Source: Shewanella indica (GTDB lineage: Bacteria > Pseudomonadota > Gammaproteobacteria > Enterobacterales > Shewanellaceae). From it: a stretch of 64,000 nt of DNA. Of the stretch, positions 55,540 to 64,000 are shown one piece after another. The translations under genes were made by a program, and so were the position numbers. The DNA is taken from contig NZ_NIJK01000039.1 of NCBI RefSeq assembly GCF_002836975.1, positions 1 to 64,000 on the forward strand. The letters are read 5' to 3'. The notes beneath the pieces were generated by a model. That model did not search any database. It was given only the letters and a program-made list of their open reading frames with translations, and was not told the origin of the DNA. The number at the start of each line of letters is the position of its first letter. Within the stretch, counting starts at the first letter, position 1.

Positions 55540-56895
55540 ATGGCGGGTTTAACTGCGACCGGCATAGGTTCTGGGCTGGATATTAGTGGTATTGTTTCTG
55601 CTTTGGTTAATGCCGAGAAAGCCCCCAAGGAAGCTAGGCTCAATCAGACAGAAGGGTTGATCAACACTCAAATTTCGGCGATAGGTGCGTTGAAAAGCAG
55701 TATTTCCGAGTTTATGGATAAGTTGAAACCCTTGTCTGAAAGCAAAACCTTTACCGGCTTTACTTCCAACTTATCCAAGAGCGATTATTTATCGGCCAAG
55801 GCGACGCCGGATGCCGTTGCCGGCAGTTACAACCTGGTGGTTGAACAGTTGGCGCAGAGCCAAAAGCTGGGTTCGGCCAATGTAACCGACGTGACCTCCC
55901 CTATTGGCAGTGGTTCGCTGGACATTGATGTTGCAGGTGAAAGCTTTGCAATTGAGGTCAACAGTGATGATTCGCTGCAGGATATAGTGAAAAAAATCAA
56001 TAGCGCAGAGGATAATGTAGGGGTCACGGCGACTATTATCAACAGTGATGCCGGCCCCCAGATGGTGCTGACTTCCAATAAGACCGGAACAGACAATCAG
56101 ATTCAATTATCGGCTACAGATGATACTGGCACTGCGTTGGCAGATACTTTCGCAATGACGGAAGTTCAAGCCGCTAAAGATGCCATATTGTATGTTGATG
56201 GTTTGAAGGTGACATCAAATTCCAATGAGGTTGAGAATGCCATTCAGGGGGTGACATTAAACCTCAAGGATGCGGATGCCGATAAAAGTACAACTCTGAC
56301 TATAGAGCCGGACAGGGCTGGGGCAACCAAGGCGATTAAAGAGTTTGTTGATGCCTATAACAGCATGATGGAAACGGCCCGTGGGATGTCGAGTTATGAT
56401 CCTAAGACCAAGCAGTCAGGCGTATTTCAAGGTGACTCTCTTATCCGGAGTTTACAAGGGCAATTTAGGGGGGCTATCTCATCGTCTTACGGTGAAGGTA
56501 TGGCGTTGGCCAATCTGGGGATCAAGACTACCCGCGATGGTTCCTTGGAACTTGATGAAGATCGTCTAAAAGAAGTGCTGGAAAATGATTTAGCCAATGT
56601 CACAGACTTTTTTACCAATGAAGAGAATGGATTCGCGGCTAAAATGAAAAGCGTTGGTGATACCTATGTCCAAACTGGCGGATTGCTCGATAGTCGTGAT
56701 GAATCACTGGATAATCGTCTGGCCAGGATTGGAGATGAACGCGAGTCTCTGGAATTAAAAATGAAGGCTTATGAGGCTAGGCTCACTAAACAATACAATG
56801 CGATGGATTTATTGGTTGGTCAACTCAACTCTCAAGGAGCCTTGCTGAGCCAGCGTTTGAATTCTCTCCCTGGATTGGTATCCAATGATAAGTAA
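55540..56895 (+). CDS. fliD: flagellar filament cap protein FliD (HAP2)
   Basis: This 451-residue protein begins AGLTATGIGSGLDISGIVSALVNAEKAPKEARLNQ and ends MKAYEARLTKQYNAMDLLVGQLNSQGALLSQRLNSLPG, both typical of FliD. The cap promotes folding of each new flagellin at the filament tip. AGGAGG precedes the start. Confidence 0.95.
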   Translation: MAGLTATGIGSGLDISGIVSALVNAEKAPKEARLNQTEGLINTQISAIGALKSSISEFMDKLKPLSESKTFTGFTSNLSKSDYLSAKATPDAVAGSYNLVVEQLAQSQKLGSANVTDVTSPIGSGSLDIDVAGESFAIEVNSDDSLQDIVKKINSAEDNVGVTATIINSDAGPQMVLTSNKTGTDNQIQLSATDDTGTALADTFAMTEVQAAKDAILYVDGLKVTSNSNEVENAIQGVTLNLKDADADKSTTLTIEPDRAGATKAIKEFVDAYNSMMETARGMSSYDPKTKQSGVFQGDSLIRSLQGQFRGAISSSYGEGMALANLGIKTTRDGSLELDEDRLKEVLENDLANVTDFFTNEENGFAAKMKSVGDTYVQTGGLLDSRDESLDNRLARIGDERESLELKMKAYEARLTKQYNAMDLLVGQLNSQGALLSQRLNSLPGLVSNDK

Positions 56896-56913
56896 CTCTA
56901 TTATGGAGGTTAA

Positions 56914-57261
56914 TTGAATTTGGAGCAGCAGATACTGTTGGACGAGTTGGCAAATTTGTCCAAGAAGCTTGTGGGGGTAGTAGACCAACTTGAGCAATGC
57001 TTGATGGAGCAGTTGGAAGAACATGAAGAGTTGGCCAGAGTCTTGCAAGGTTTGGTATTCGAGCGCCAAAAATTAATCGAACAGTTGGTAACATTACCAC
57101 TGGAAAGTAGTCAAGATGTATTGGAACAACAACACCAACTGACTTTGGACATAGAACGTCGGATTTCTGTTGTTAGGAAAGCCTATGCCGATACTTTGAT
57201 TACGCTCCGGGGGAATGATCGCAAACTGAATGTTTATCGATCCCTAGATTTTGAAAGGTAG
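56914..57261 (+). CDS. FliT-like flagellar rod/chaperone protein
   Basis: This 115-residue protein is a helical coiled coil, rich in Gln, Glu and Leu (QQILLDELANLSKKLVGVVDQLEQCLMEQLEEHEEL). Its place between fliD and fliS is where fliT (or Vibrio/Shewanella flaI) lies, so it may be the FliD export chaperone; similarity to FliT cannot be seen directly. TTG start at 56914 with GGAGG five bases before it. Confidence 0.7.
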   Translation: MNLEQQILLDELANLSKKLVGVVDQLEQCLMEQLEEHEELARVLQGLVFERQKLIEQLVTLPLESSQDVLEQQHQLTLDIERRISVVRKAYADTLITLRGNDRKLNVYRSLDFER

Positions 57262-57270
57262 GAACGAGCT

Positions 57271-57681
57271 ATGAGAGGTTCACTGCAGTCGTATAGAACA
57301 GTTTCTCTGGAAAGCCAGCTTTCTGAGGCGAGTCCTCATAAAATCACTCAAATGATGTTCAGCGGGGCTTTGGAAAGAATCGCGCAGGCCAAAGCTGCGA
57401 TGGAGCAAAATAATGTTGCCCAAAAAGGCGTCCTCTTGGGTAAAGCTATTGGTATTATCCAGGGGTTAAGAGGAAGCTTGGTAATGGAAGCCGGTGGTGA
57501 AATCGCTACCAACCTCAGCAATTTGTACGACTTTATGCTGCGACGTATTACAGAGGCGAATCTCAACAATGATGTGCAGGCTCTGGATGATGTTGCGGCT
57601 GTGCTGCGGGATATCAAAGAAGCCTGGGATGCTATCCCCGCCGATAAACATCACCTTACGGCTCATGAAGAAAATCGCTGA
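57271..57681 (+). CDS. fliS: flagellin export chaperone FliS
   Basis: This 136-residue helical protein has the FliS motifs SLESQLSEASPHKITQMMFSGALERIAQAKAAM and LYDFMLRRITEANL. It binds the C-terminus of flagellin in the cytosol and delivers it to the export gate. It is the last gene of the flaG-fliD-fliT-fliS set; a terminator follows. Confidence 0.94.
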   Translation: MRGSLQSYRTVSLESQLSEASPHKITQMMFSGALERIAQAKAAMEQNNVAQKGVLLGKAIGIIQGLRGSLVMEAGGEIATNLSNLYDFMLRRITEANLNNDVQALDDVAAVLRDIKEAWDAIPADKHHLTAHEENR

Positions 57682-57700
57682 GTTATTGCTCACTCTGAAC

Positions 57701-57723
57701 AAAGGCGCTTAAAGCGCCTTTTT
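57701..57723 (+). terminator. intrinsic terminator after fliS
   Basis: A 9-bp stem AAAGGCGCT / AGCGCCTTT with loop TAA is followed by TT. Confidence 0.93.
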
Positions 57724-57959
57724 GACACCCGTCATTTAATTGACGATATCGGTGTTTGTACCCTGAATTTAGACTAAAATCTGGAAGGGGTAGGCAGAAA
57801 AGCCATCCTAGGCTTGCTTATATCGTGCCGATAATACAATATTCAGCATTGCTACAAATTTAGCTGAGTATGTGAAGAAAGCATTGCCAGACTTTCCAGA
57901 GCAACTAACACTAATAATTAATGCGAATCCATAATTGCCAAAGCTTAGCGGCCCACTGA

Positions 57960-59390
57960 ATGATGCATACAGATCAACGAATTTTACTTGTCGGACCCCC
58001 CTCTGAGCGTACCAATCGCTTGTCTTGTGTTTTAGAGTTTATTGGTGAGCAAGTCGAAGTCGTGGCTCCCGATACAATTGATGCACAATCGCCGGAAACT
58101 CGATGTCGGGCCATGATTTTGGTTGCAGATAGCGTAGAGGGTGATGCATTACAATCTCTGATGTTCAAACTGCCATGGCAGCCCATGTTGCTGCTTGGAC
58201 AGAGTAGCATTAGCTCCTCGAATCTGCTTGGCCGGATTGATGAACCCCTGAGCTATTCCCAGTTAACCGAGTTATTGCACTTCTGTCAGGTTTTTGGCCA
58301 GGTCAAGCGGCCTCAGGTACCTACCAGTGCCAATCAAACCAAACTGTTCCGCAGTCTTGTTGGCCGTAGCGAAGGTATCGCCAATGTGCGCCACCTGATC
58401 AACCAGGTGGCCGGCTCTGATGCCACAGTGTTGGTGCTGGGCCCCTCTGGTACCGGTAAAGAAGTGGTTGCCCGTAATATCCATTATCTTTCAGAGCGTC
58501 GTGATGGCCCTTTTATTCCGGTCAACTGCGGTGCCATTCCGCCGGAACTGTTGGAAAGTGAACTATTTGGTCATGAGAAAGGTTCTTTTACCGGCGCCAT
58601 CAGCTCCCGTAAGGGGCGTTTTGAACTGGCCGAAGGCGGCACTCTGTTCCTCGATGAAATCGGCGATATGCCACTGCAGATGCAAGTCAAGTTGCTGCGG
58701 GTGTTGCAGGAGAGAGTGTTTGAACGTGTGGGTGGCAACAAGGCGATTAACGCCGATGTACGGGTAGTGGCCGCGACTCACAGAAATCTGGAAACCATGA
58801 TTGAAGAAGGAGAGTTTCGCGAAGATCTCTTCTATCGTCTCAATGTATTTCCCATCGAAATGCCGCCCCTTAGTGAGCGCCGGGATGATATCCCGCTATT
58901 ATTGCAGGAGTTGGTCAGCCGGGTGTTCAACGAAGGTAAGGGCCGGGTGCGTTTTACCCAGCGTGCCATCGACTCGCTTAAGGAACATGGCTGGTCCGGT
59001 AATGTCCGTGAACTGTCCAATCTGGTTGAGAGGTTAACTATCCTCTATCCGGGTGGTCTGGTCGACGTTAATGATCTACCGGTTAAATACCGTCATATTG
59101 ATGTGCCCGAGTACTCGGTTGAGGTTAGCGAAGAACAGCTTGAGCGTGATGCCTTGGCATCTATCTTCAATGACGAAGAACCGGTTGATCTGCCTGATAC
59201 CCGTTTCCCCAGTGAGCTGCCGCCTGAAGGAGTCAATCTCAAGGATCTCTTGGCTGAGTTGGAAATCGATATGATACGCCAAGCACTGGATCAGCAGGAT
59301 AATGTCGTTGCCCGCGCCGCTGAAATGCTGGGTATTCGCCGTACCACTCTGGTGGAGAAAATGCGTAAATACGGCATGAGTAAAGATTAA
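57960..59390 (+). CDS. flrA: sigma-54-dependent flagellar master regulator FlrA
   Basis: This 476-residue protein has a FleQ-type N-terminal domain (residues 1-120, no phospho-acceptor site), an AAA+ domain with Walker A GPSGTGKEVV, GAFTGA-type loop as GSFTGA, Walker B GGTLFLDEIGDM, and a C-terminal Fis-type helix-turn-helix (AAEMLGIRRTTLVEKMRKYG). It heads the flagellar cascade in Vibrio and Shewanella by activating sigma-54 promoters such as that of flrBC. It is followed by flrB and flrC. Confidence 0.96.
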   Translation: MMHTDQRILLVGPPSERTNRLSCVLEFIGEQVEVVAPDTIDAQSPETRCRAMILVADSVEGDALQSLMFKLPWQPMLLLGQSSISSSNLLGRIDEPLSYSQLTELLHFCQVFGQVKRPQVPTSANQTKLFRSLVGRSEGIANVRHLINQVAGSDATVLVLGPSGTGKEVVARNIHYLSERRDGPFIPVNCGAIPPELLESELFGHEKGSFTGAISSRKGRFELAEGGTLFLDEIGDMPLQMQVKLLRVLQERVFERVGGNKAINADVRVVAATHRNLETMIEEGEFREDLFYRLNVFPIEMPPLSERRDDIPLLLQELVSRVFNEGKGRVRFTQRAIDSLKEHGWSGNVRELSNLVERLTILYPGGLVDVNDLPVKYRHIDVPEYSVEVSEEQLERDALASIFNDEEPVDLPDTRFPSELPPEGVNLKDLLAELEIDMIRQALDQQDNVVARAAEMLGIRRTTLVEKMRKYGMSKD

Positions 59391-59416
59391 TATCCTGATA
59401 ATTTTTGACTTTTAAG

Positions 59417-59433
59417 TTGGCATAAAGTCTGCA
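59417..59433 (+). promoter_or_regulatory. sigma-54 (-24/-12) promoter of flrBC
   Basis: TTGGCATAAAGTCTGCA has the GG-N10-GC spacing, 38 bases before flrB. It would be a FlrA target. Confidence 0.8.
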
Positions 59434-59470
59434 TTAACCCTGTCAGCATCGTATTTTTGACGGGGTTAAT

Positions 59471-60535
59471 ATGTCTGCAAGCCCGCTGGCACAGCTCGAA
59501 ACCATCTCTCATCATGGCCGCGAATGGATCCCGGTAAGGGAAGCCGCCAATATGTCCAATCGTATGGAGCATATTCTGCAGGCCATGCCTTCGGGCGTCG
59601 TTATCCTCAATGGTGACGGCTTGGTCAGCGAAGCCAACCCGGTTGCCGAATCTTTGTTGGGTGTTCCTCTGGTGGGTCAGCGCTGGCTGACTATCATCAA
59701 TCGCGCCTTCGCACCGCAAAAAGACGATGGTCATGAAGTTTCCCTGCGCAATGGCCGCCGGGTGAAACTGGCGATTACGCCGCTGACACCTGAGCAGGGG
59801 CAGCTGATTATGCTGACCGATCTCACCGAAACCCGGCTATTGCAGCAAAACCTTTCCCACCTTGAACGCCTGTCTGCTCTGGGAAAAATGGTTGCCACTC
59901 TGGCGCACCAAATACGCACTCCGCTTTCTGCCGCTTTACTTTATGCCGCCAATTTGGGCAGCCCAAGGCTGGATACCGGCTCCAGAGAGCGTTTTCAGGG
60001 CAAACTGCTCGACAGACTTTCCGAGTTGGAGCAGCAGGTCAATGATATGTTGTTGATTGCCAAAGGTAAGCAAGAGGAAGCCTGCGACAGAGTGCCTTTC
60101 TCGACAGTGCTGGAAAAAGTGATGGCCAACTGCGAGCCAATTGCCGCCAAGCAAAACGCCGAATTGAGTCTGCAACTTGAAGGTGACCGCGAGATGCAGG
60201 TCAATCTTCATGGATTGAGCTCTGCCATCAATAATCTGGTGATCAATAGCCTGGAAGCCGGTGCCACAAACGTCATTCTGCGCCTGAGCTGTGACCAGGT
60301 ACTGCGCCTTGATGTGATAGATAACGGCAAGGGGCTTGATAGCAAGATGCAAAAACAGGTGTTGGAGCCTTTCTTTACCACCAAGCGTCAGGGCACAGGA
60401 CTTGGGCTGGCGGTGGTGCAGTCAGTCGTGCGCAGCCACGGCGGCAAATTGGATCTCAGCTGTGAGTTGGACGCCGGTTGTACCGTTACGCTGAGCTTCC
60501 CACTGATGACAGCTTCTCAAGGGGGGGCGGTATGA
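59471..60535 (+). CDS. flrB: flagellar sensor histidine kinase FlrB
   Basis: This 354-residue soluble kinase has a PAS-like N-terminal part (AMPSGVVILNGDGLVSEANPVAESLLG), a dimerisation H-box with His146 in LAHQIRTPLSAALLYAANL, and an ATP-binding domain (DNGKGLDSK, TTKRQGTGLGLAVVQS). It phosphorylates FlrC. The stop overlaps the flrC start (ATGA). Confidence 0.95.
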   Translation: MSASPLAQLETISHHGREWIPVREAANMSNRMEHILQAMPSGVVILNGDGLVSEANPVAESLLGVPLVGQRWLTIINRAFAPQKDDGHEVSLRNGRRVKLAITPLTPEQGQLIMLTDLTETRLLQQNLSHLERLSALGKMVATLAHQIRTPLSAALLYAANLGSPRLDTGSRERFQGKLLDRLSELEQQVNDMLLIAKGKQEEACDRVPFSTVLEKVMANCEPIAAKQNAELSLQLEGDREMQVNLHGLSSAINNLVINSLEAGATNVILRLSCDQVLRLDVIDNGKGLDSKMQKQVLEPFFTTKRQGTGLGLAVVQSVVRSHGGKLDLSCELDAGCTVTLSFPLMTASQGGAV

Positions 60536-61863
60536 GCGAAGCAAAAATTCTTTTGGTGGAAGATGACGCCGCGCTCCGGGAAGCGCTGCTCGATACCTTG
60601 CTGCTGGCCTGTTACGAGTGTGTTGACGTCGCCAGCGCCGAAGAAGCGATAACGGCTTTGAAAGGTAATCGTTTTGACATGGTGATAAGCGATGTACAGA
60701 TGGAGGGTATCGGCGGTATGGGGCTGCTGGATTATCTGCGTCAGCAACATCCGCAGCTGCCAGTCCTGTTGATGACGGCCTATGCCACTATTGATAATGC
60801 CGTCAGTGCTATCAAGTTGGGAGCGGTAGATTATCTCGCCAAGCCGTTTGCTCCTCAGGTGCTGCTTAATCAGGTGAGTCGTTATTTACGCCCCAAGGTG
60901 GTTAGTGGCAGCCCCGTAGTGGCTGATGAAAAGAGCTTGGCCTTGCTGGCATTGGCGCAGCGGGTAGCCGCTTCTGACGCCTCTGTGATGATAAGTGGCC
61001 CCAGCGGCTCGGGCAAAGAGGTGTTGGCTCGCTATATTCATCAGCACAGCCAAAGACCTGACGGGCCTTTTGTGGCGATTAACTGCGCTGCCATCCCGGA
61101 AAATATGCTCGAAGCCACCTTGTTTGGCTACGAGAAAGGCGCCTTTACCGGGGCTTATCAGGCTTGCCCCGGCAAGTTTGAACAAGCTCATGGTGGCACA
61201 CTGCTGCTCGATGAGATTTCCGAGATGGAGCTGTCTTTGCAGGCCAAGCTGCTGCGGGTGCTGCAGGAGCGTGAGGTTGAACGCCTGGGGGGCCGCAAGA
61301 CCATTAAGCTCGATGTCCGGGTACTGGCAACTTCCAACCGGGATCTGAAAGAGATGGTGGCCAAGGGCGAGTTTCGCGAAGATCTTTATTACAGGATCAA
61401 TGTGTTCCCGCTTGCCTGGCCGGCATTGAATCAAAGACCGGCGGATATCATTCCGCTGGCCAAGCATCTGTTGGCACGCCATGCCGAAAATGCGGCAATT
61501 AACCCGGTTCCAGCTCTTAGCGATGCTGCCGTGCGGCGTTTGTTGGCCCACCGCTGGCCGGGGAATGTCCGTGAGCTGGATAACGTGATCCAGCGTGCAC
61601 TGATCTTGAATCAAGGGCAGATAGAAGCCGGCGATATCATTATCGATTTGCAGGATGTTGCGCTGGGAGATACCACAGCCCAGGAAACGCCTGAGGCGCT
61701 CGGTGATGAGCTCAAGGCTCAGGAGCATGTGATTATTCTCGAGACTCTGGCCCAGTGTCAGGGCAGTCGCAAGCTGGTAGCCGAGAAATTGGGGATCAGT
61801 GCCCGCACTCTCAGATACAAGATGGCGCGCATGCGCGAGATGGGCATAGAGGTGCCCGCCTGA
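60532..61863 (+). CDS. flrC: sigma-54-dependent response regulator FlrC
   Basis: This 443-residue protein has a receiver domain (Asp54 in MVISDVQMEG), an AAA+ domain (Walker A SGPSGSGKEVL, GAFTGA, Walker B GGTLLLDEISEM) and a C-terminal helix-turn-helix (RKLVAEKLGISARTLRYKMARM). It activates the class-III genes such as flgB, flgF and fliE. The start at 60532 overlaps the flrB stop; 18 further codons upstream would lie inside flrB and are not needed. Confidence 0.96.
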   Translation: MSEAKILLVEDDAALREALLDTLLLACYECVDVASAEEAITALKGNRFDMVISDVQMEGIGGMGLLDYLRQQHPQLPVLLMTAYATIDNAVSAIKLGAVDYLAKPFAPQVLLNQVSRYLRPKVVSGSPVVADEKSLALLALAQRVAASDASVMISGPSGSGKEVLARYIHQHSQRPDGPFVAINCAAIPENMLEATLFGYEKGAFTGAYQACPGKFEQAHGGTLLLDEISEMELSLQAKLLRVLQEREVERLGGRKTIKLDVRVLATSNRDLKEMVAKGEFREDLYYRINVFPLAWPALNQRPADIIPLAKHLLARHAENAAINPVPALSDAAVRRLLAHRWPGNVRELDNVIQRALILNQGQIEAGDIIIDLQDVALGDTTAQETPEALGDELKAQEHVIILETLAQCQGSRKLVAEKLGISARTLRYKMARMREMGIEVPA

Positions 61864-61872
61864 ATATCGCCC

Positions 61873-61905
61873 AAAGCGGCCGTCAGGCCGCTTTCCAATC
61901 TTTAT
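61873..61905 (+). terminator. intrinsic terminator after flrC
   Basis: The stem AAAGCGGCC / GGCCGCTTT with loop GTCA is followed by CCAATCTTT. Confidence 0.75.
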
Positions 61906-61969
61906 GTTTTTCCTCTGGCTCTGCTTGAATACAGGGCCTTTAGCCATCTCAATTTTGATTATTCCACTT

Positions 61970-61987
61970 TTGGCAAACTAATTGCAT
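61970..61987 (+). promoter_or_regulatory. sigma-54 (-24/-12) promoter of fliE operon
   Basis: TTGGCAAACTAATTGCAT, GG-N10-GC spacing, with the consensus TTGC at -12. It lies 53 bases before fliE. Confidence 0.88.
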
Positions 61988-62040
61988 AGAGTCCGGTAAC
62001 CCAGGTTTTTCGTCAATTCGCTGACGACAGGAGTGAGAAG

Positions 62041-62373
62041 ATGCAAATAGGTGCCAATTCTTTATTGCAGGAAATGCAATCACTTAAAGGTGAAATTGCC
62101 CCAACGGGATTTCAGTCTTCGCCTGTACGTCAGGTGGGCAATACCTCAGGGGCCGACTTTAGCCAATTGCTGGCCCAGGCGGTCGGCAATGTCAGTGAGT
62201 TGCAAAGCACATCATCCAATCTGGCTACCCGGCTGGAGATGGGCGACACCACTGTGTCTCTGTCTGACACTGTTATTGCCCGCGAGAAAGCCAGCGTTGC
62301 CTTCGAGGCCACAGTGCAGGTGCGCAACAAGCTGGTTGAAGCCTACAAAGAGATTATGAGCATGCCTGTTTAA
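62041..62373 (+). CDS. fliE: flagellar hook-basal body adaptor FliE
   Basis: This 110-residue protein ends TVSLSDTVIAREKASVAFEATVQVRNKLVEAYKEIMSMPV, the FliE signature. It joins the MS ring to the rod. GGAGTGAGAAG lies before the start. It leads the fliEF... operon. Confidence 0.95.
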   Translation: MQIGANSLLQEMQSLKGEIAPTGFQSSPVRQVGNTSGADFSQLLAQAVGNVSELQSTSSNLATRLEMGDTTVSLSDTVIAREKASVAFEATVQVRNKLVEAYKEIMSMPV

Positions 62374-62414
62374 GGCCTGCTTGCATCACAGATCCCGGAT
62401 AACAGGAACGCACA

Positions 62415-64000
62415 GTGAGCACAGAATTAGTAGCAGGATCCAATGTTTCCGCCGCTGGAACTACGCTGGATGGGGCCCAACAGGAAAATAAGTCGGGTGT
62501 ATTGGGCTCCCTCGGGGGAGTGGATATGCTGCGGCAGATCACCATGATCCTGGCATTGGCTATCTGTCTGGCACTGGCGGTATTTGTGATGATTTGGGCT
62601 CAGGAGCCTGAATATCGGCCACTGGGCAAGATGGATACCCAGGAGATGGTACAGGTTCTCGATGTACTGGATAAGAACCGGGTGCCGTACAAGATTGAAG
62701 TCGATGTGATTACTGTGCCTGAAGACAAGTACCAGGACGTGAAGATGATGCTGAGCCGCGCCGGTATAGATTCCAGCGCCGATGCCAAGGATTATCTGAG
62801 CCAGGATTCCGGCTTTGGTGTCAGTCAGCGGATGGAACAAGCCCGGCTGAAGCAGAGTCAGGAGATGAATCTGGCGCGGGCGATTGAAGAGCTCAATAGT
62901 GTCAGCCGTGCCAAGGTGATCCTGGCGCTGCCAAAGGAAAATGTATTCGCCCGCAATCGCGCCAAACCCAGTGCCACAGTGGTGGTCAGTACCCGCAGGG
63001 GCGGTTTGGGCCAGGAAGAGGTTGATGCAATAGTAGATATTGTTGCCTCTGCAGTTCATGACATGGATCCCAGCCGGGTGACTGTGACAGACTCCAACGG
63101 CCGCTTGCTGAACTCAGGCAGTCAGGATGGGGTATCTGCCCGCGCCAGACGCGAGCTTGAGCTGGTGCAGCAAAAAGAAAACGAATACCGCAACAAGATA
63201 GATTCGATTCTGATGCCGATCCTCGGCCCGGAAAATTTCACTTCCCAGGTGGATGTCAGCATGGACTTCACCGCCGTCGAGCAAACAGCCAAGCGTTTCA
63301 ACCCGGATCTGCCATCACTTCGCAGTGAAATGACAGTGGAAAACAACAGCGTTGGTGGCAGCAGTGGCGGCATCCCCGGAGCCCTTTCCAATCAGCCGCC
63401 GATGGAGTCCAATATTCCTGAAAACGCTGCCGATGCCGCAGAAAGCAGCAGTGTTACTTCAGGCAACAGCCATAGGGAAGCGACCCGTAATTTTGAGCTG
63501 GATACCACCATCAGCCATACCCGTCAGCAGATAGGTGTGGTACGCCGGGTCAGTGTCTCAGTGGCGGTCGACTACAAGGCAGGTGCTGCCGGTGAAAATG
63601 GTCAGGTCGCCAGAGTGCCTCGCACAGGTGAAGAGATGGCCAATATCCGTCGCTTGCTGGAAGGCGCCGTTGGCTTCAACAGCCAAAGGGGCGACATGAT
63701 AGAAGTGGTGACTGTGCCCTTTATGGATCAACTGGTTGAAGATTTGCCTGAGCCACCTCTGTGGGAGCAGCCCTGGTTCTGGCGGGCGATGAAACTCGGC
63801 ATAGGTGCCTTGGTGATTTTGGTGCTTATCCTGTTCGTGGTGCGTCCCATGCTCAAACGCCTCATCTATCCCGATGGCCAGAATATGCCGGATGAACCTG
63901 CGCTGGGGCATGAGCTGGCAGATATTGAAGATCAGTACGCTGCCGACACCCTGGGCATGCTCAACCGACCTGAAAGTGAATACAGCTATGCCGATGACGG
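62415..64000 (+). CDS. fliF: flagellar MS-ring protein FliF (runs off the window)
   Basis: The GTG at 62415 (GGAA upstream) opens a frame that stays open to the last base, about 528 codons. A first membrane helix (about residues 40-62, ITMILALAICLALAVFVMIWA) is followed by ring-building motifs (NRVPYKIEVD and a FGVSQRMEQARLKQSQEMNLARAIEEL block) and a second helix at about residues 458-475 (LGIGALVILVLILFVV). FliF forms the inner-membrane MS ring and the base for FliG. The C-terminal cytosolic tail is cut by the window edge. Confidence 0.95.
   Translation, partial: MSTELVAGSNVSAAGTTLDGAQQENKSGVLGSLGGVDMLRQITMILALAICLALAVFVMIWAQEPEYRPLGKMDTQEMVQVLDVLDKNRVPYKIEVDVITVPEDKYQDVKMMLSRAGIDSSADAKDYLSQDSGFGVSQRMEQARLKQSQEMNLARAIEELNSVSRAKVILALPKENVFARNRAKPSATVVVSTRRGGLGQEEVDAIVDIVASAVHDMDPSRVTVTDSNGRLLNSGSQDGVSARARRELELVQQKENEYRNKIDSILMPILGPENFTSQVDVSMDFTAVEQTAKRFNPDLPSLRSEMTVENNSVGGSSGGIPGALSNQPPMESNIPENAADAAESSSVTSGNSHREATRNFELDTTISHTRQQIGVVRRVSVSVAVDYKAGAAGENGQVARVPRTGEEMANIRRLLEGAVGFNSQRGDMIEVVTVPFMDQLVEDLPEPPLWEQPWFWRAMKLGIGALVILVLILFVVRPMLKRLIYPDGQNMPDEPALGHELADIEDQYAADTLGMLNRPESEYSYADD

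Overview
The window is chromosomal DNA from a motile gammaproteobacterium, almost certainly a Shewanella. The evidence is the order of the polar-flagellum cluster (flgT / flgOP / flgNM-flgA / cheV-cheR / flgB-L / two flagellins / flaG-fliD-fliT-like-fliS / flrABC / fliEF), the sodium-pump oadGAB genes and a RAYT transposase of a type familiar from Shewanella. The species cannot be fixed from sequence reading alone.

Layout: (1) 1-350, tRNA-Arg(ACG), tRNA-Ser(GCT) and an identical second tRNA-Arg(ACG), closed by a terminator. (2) 994-4220, oadGAB, the membrane oxaloacetate decarboxylase sodium pump. (3) 4404-12146, a minus-strand PD-(D/E)XK nuclease with a very small membrane protein, then a YqaA-type membrane protein, an M16 lipoprotein protease, gshA with a small lipoprotein, and an SLT-like lipoprotein. 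(4) 12355-25972, a chemoreceptor, an RND efflux pair with a divergent TetR regulator and two operator-like palindromes, a beta-barrel protein, a chalcone-isomerase-like protein, two small cytosolic proteins, and a four-gene Pst-type phosphate ABC transporter. (5) 25973-34360, an accessory stretch: a 776-residue leucine-rich-repeat protein, a RAYT transposase with repeats on both sides, a divergent lysR-betT pair with different codon use, and a palindrome-rich gene-free segment that ends at the 3' side of a tRNA-Arg(CCT). (6) 34490-64000, the flagellar and chemotaxis cluster, which runs off the right edge inside fliF.

The flagellar part shows its regulatory order in its promoters. Sigma-54 type -24/-12 elements (GG-N10-GC) lie before flgO, flgB, flgF, flrBC and fliE. 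Sigma-28 elements lie before flgMN, the second flagellin and, less well, the first flagellin. This fits a FlrA -> FlrBC/sigma-54 -> FliA hierarchy. FlgM is the anti-sigma-28 factor and FlgN the chaperone for the hook-filament junction proteins.

Points that most deserve a second look: the first flagellin gene is broken by a 4-base CCAG tandem duplication while its neighbour is intact; the RAYT start codon sits just behind a hairpin that contains its own ribosome binding site, and part of that region is duplicated upstream; three helically phased direct repeats lie at the lysR-betT junction; a 17-bp palindrome overlaps the -10 element of the second flagellin; the large LRR protein has an unassigned N-terminal domain; and compound palindromes fill the gap beside tRNA-Arg(CCT).
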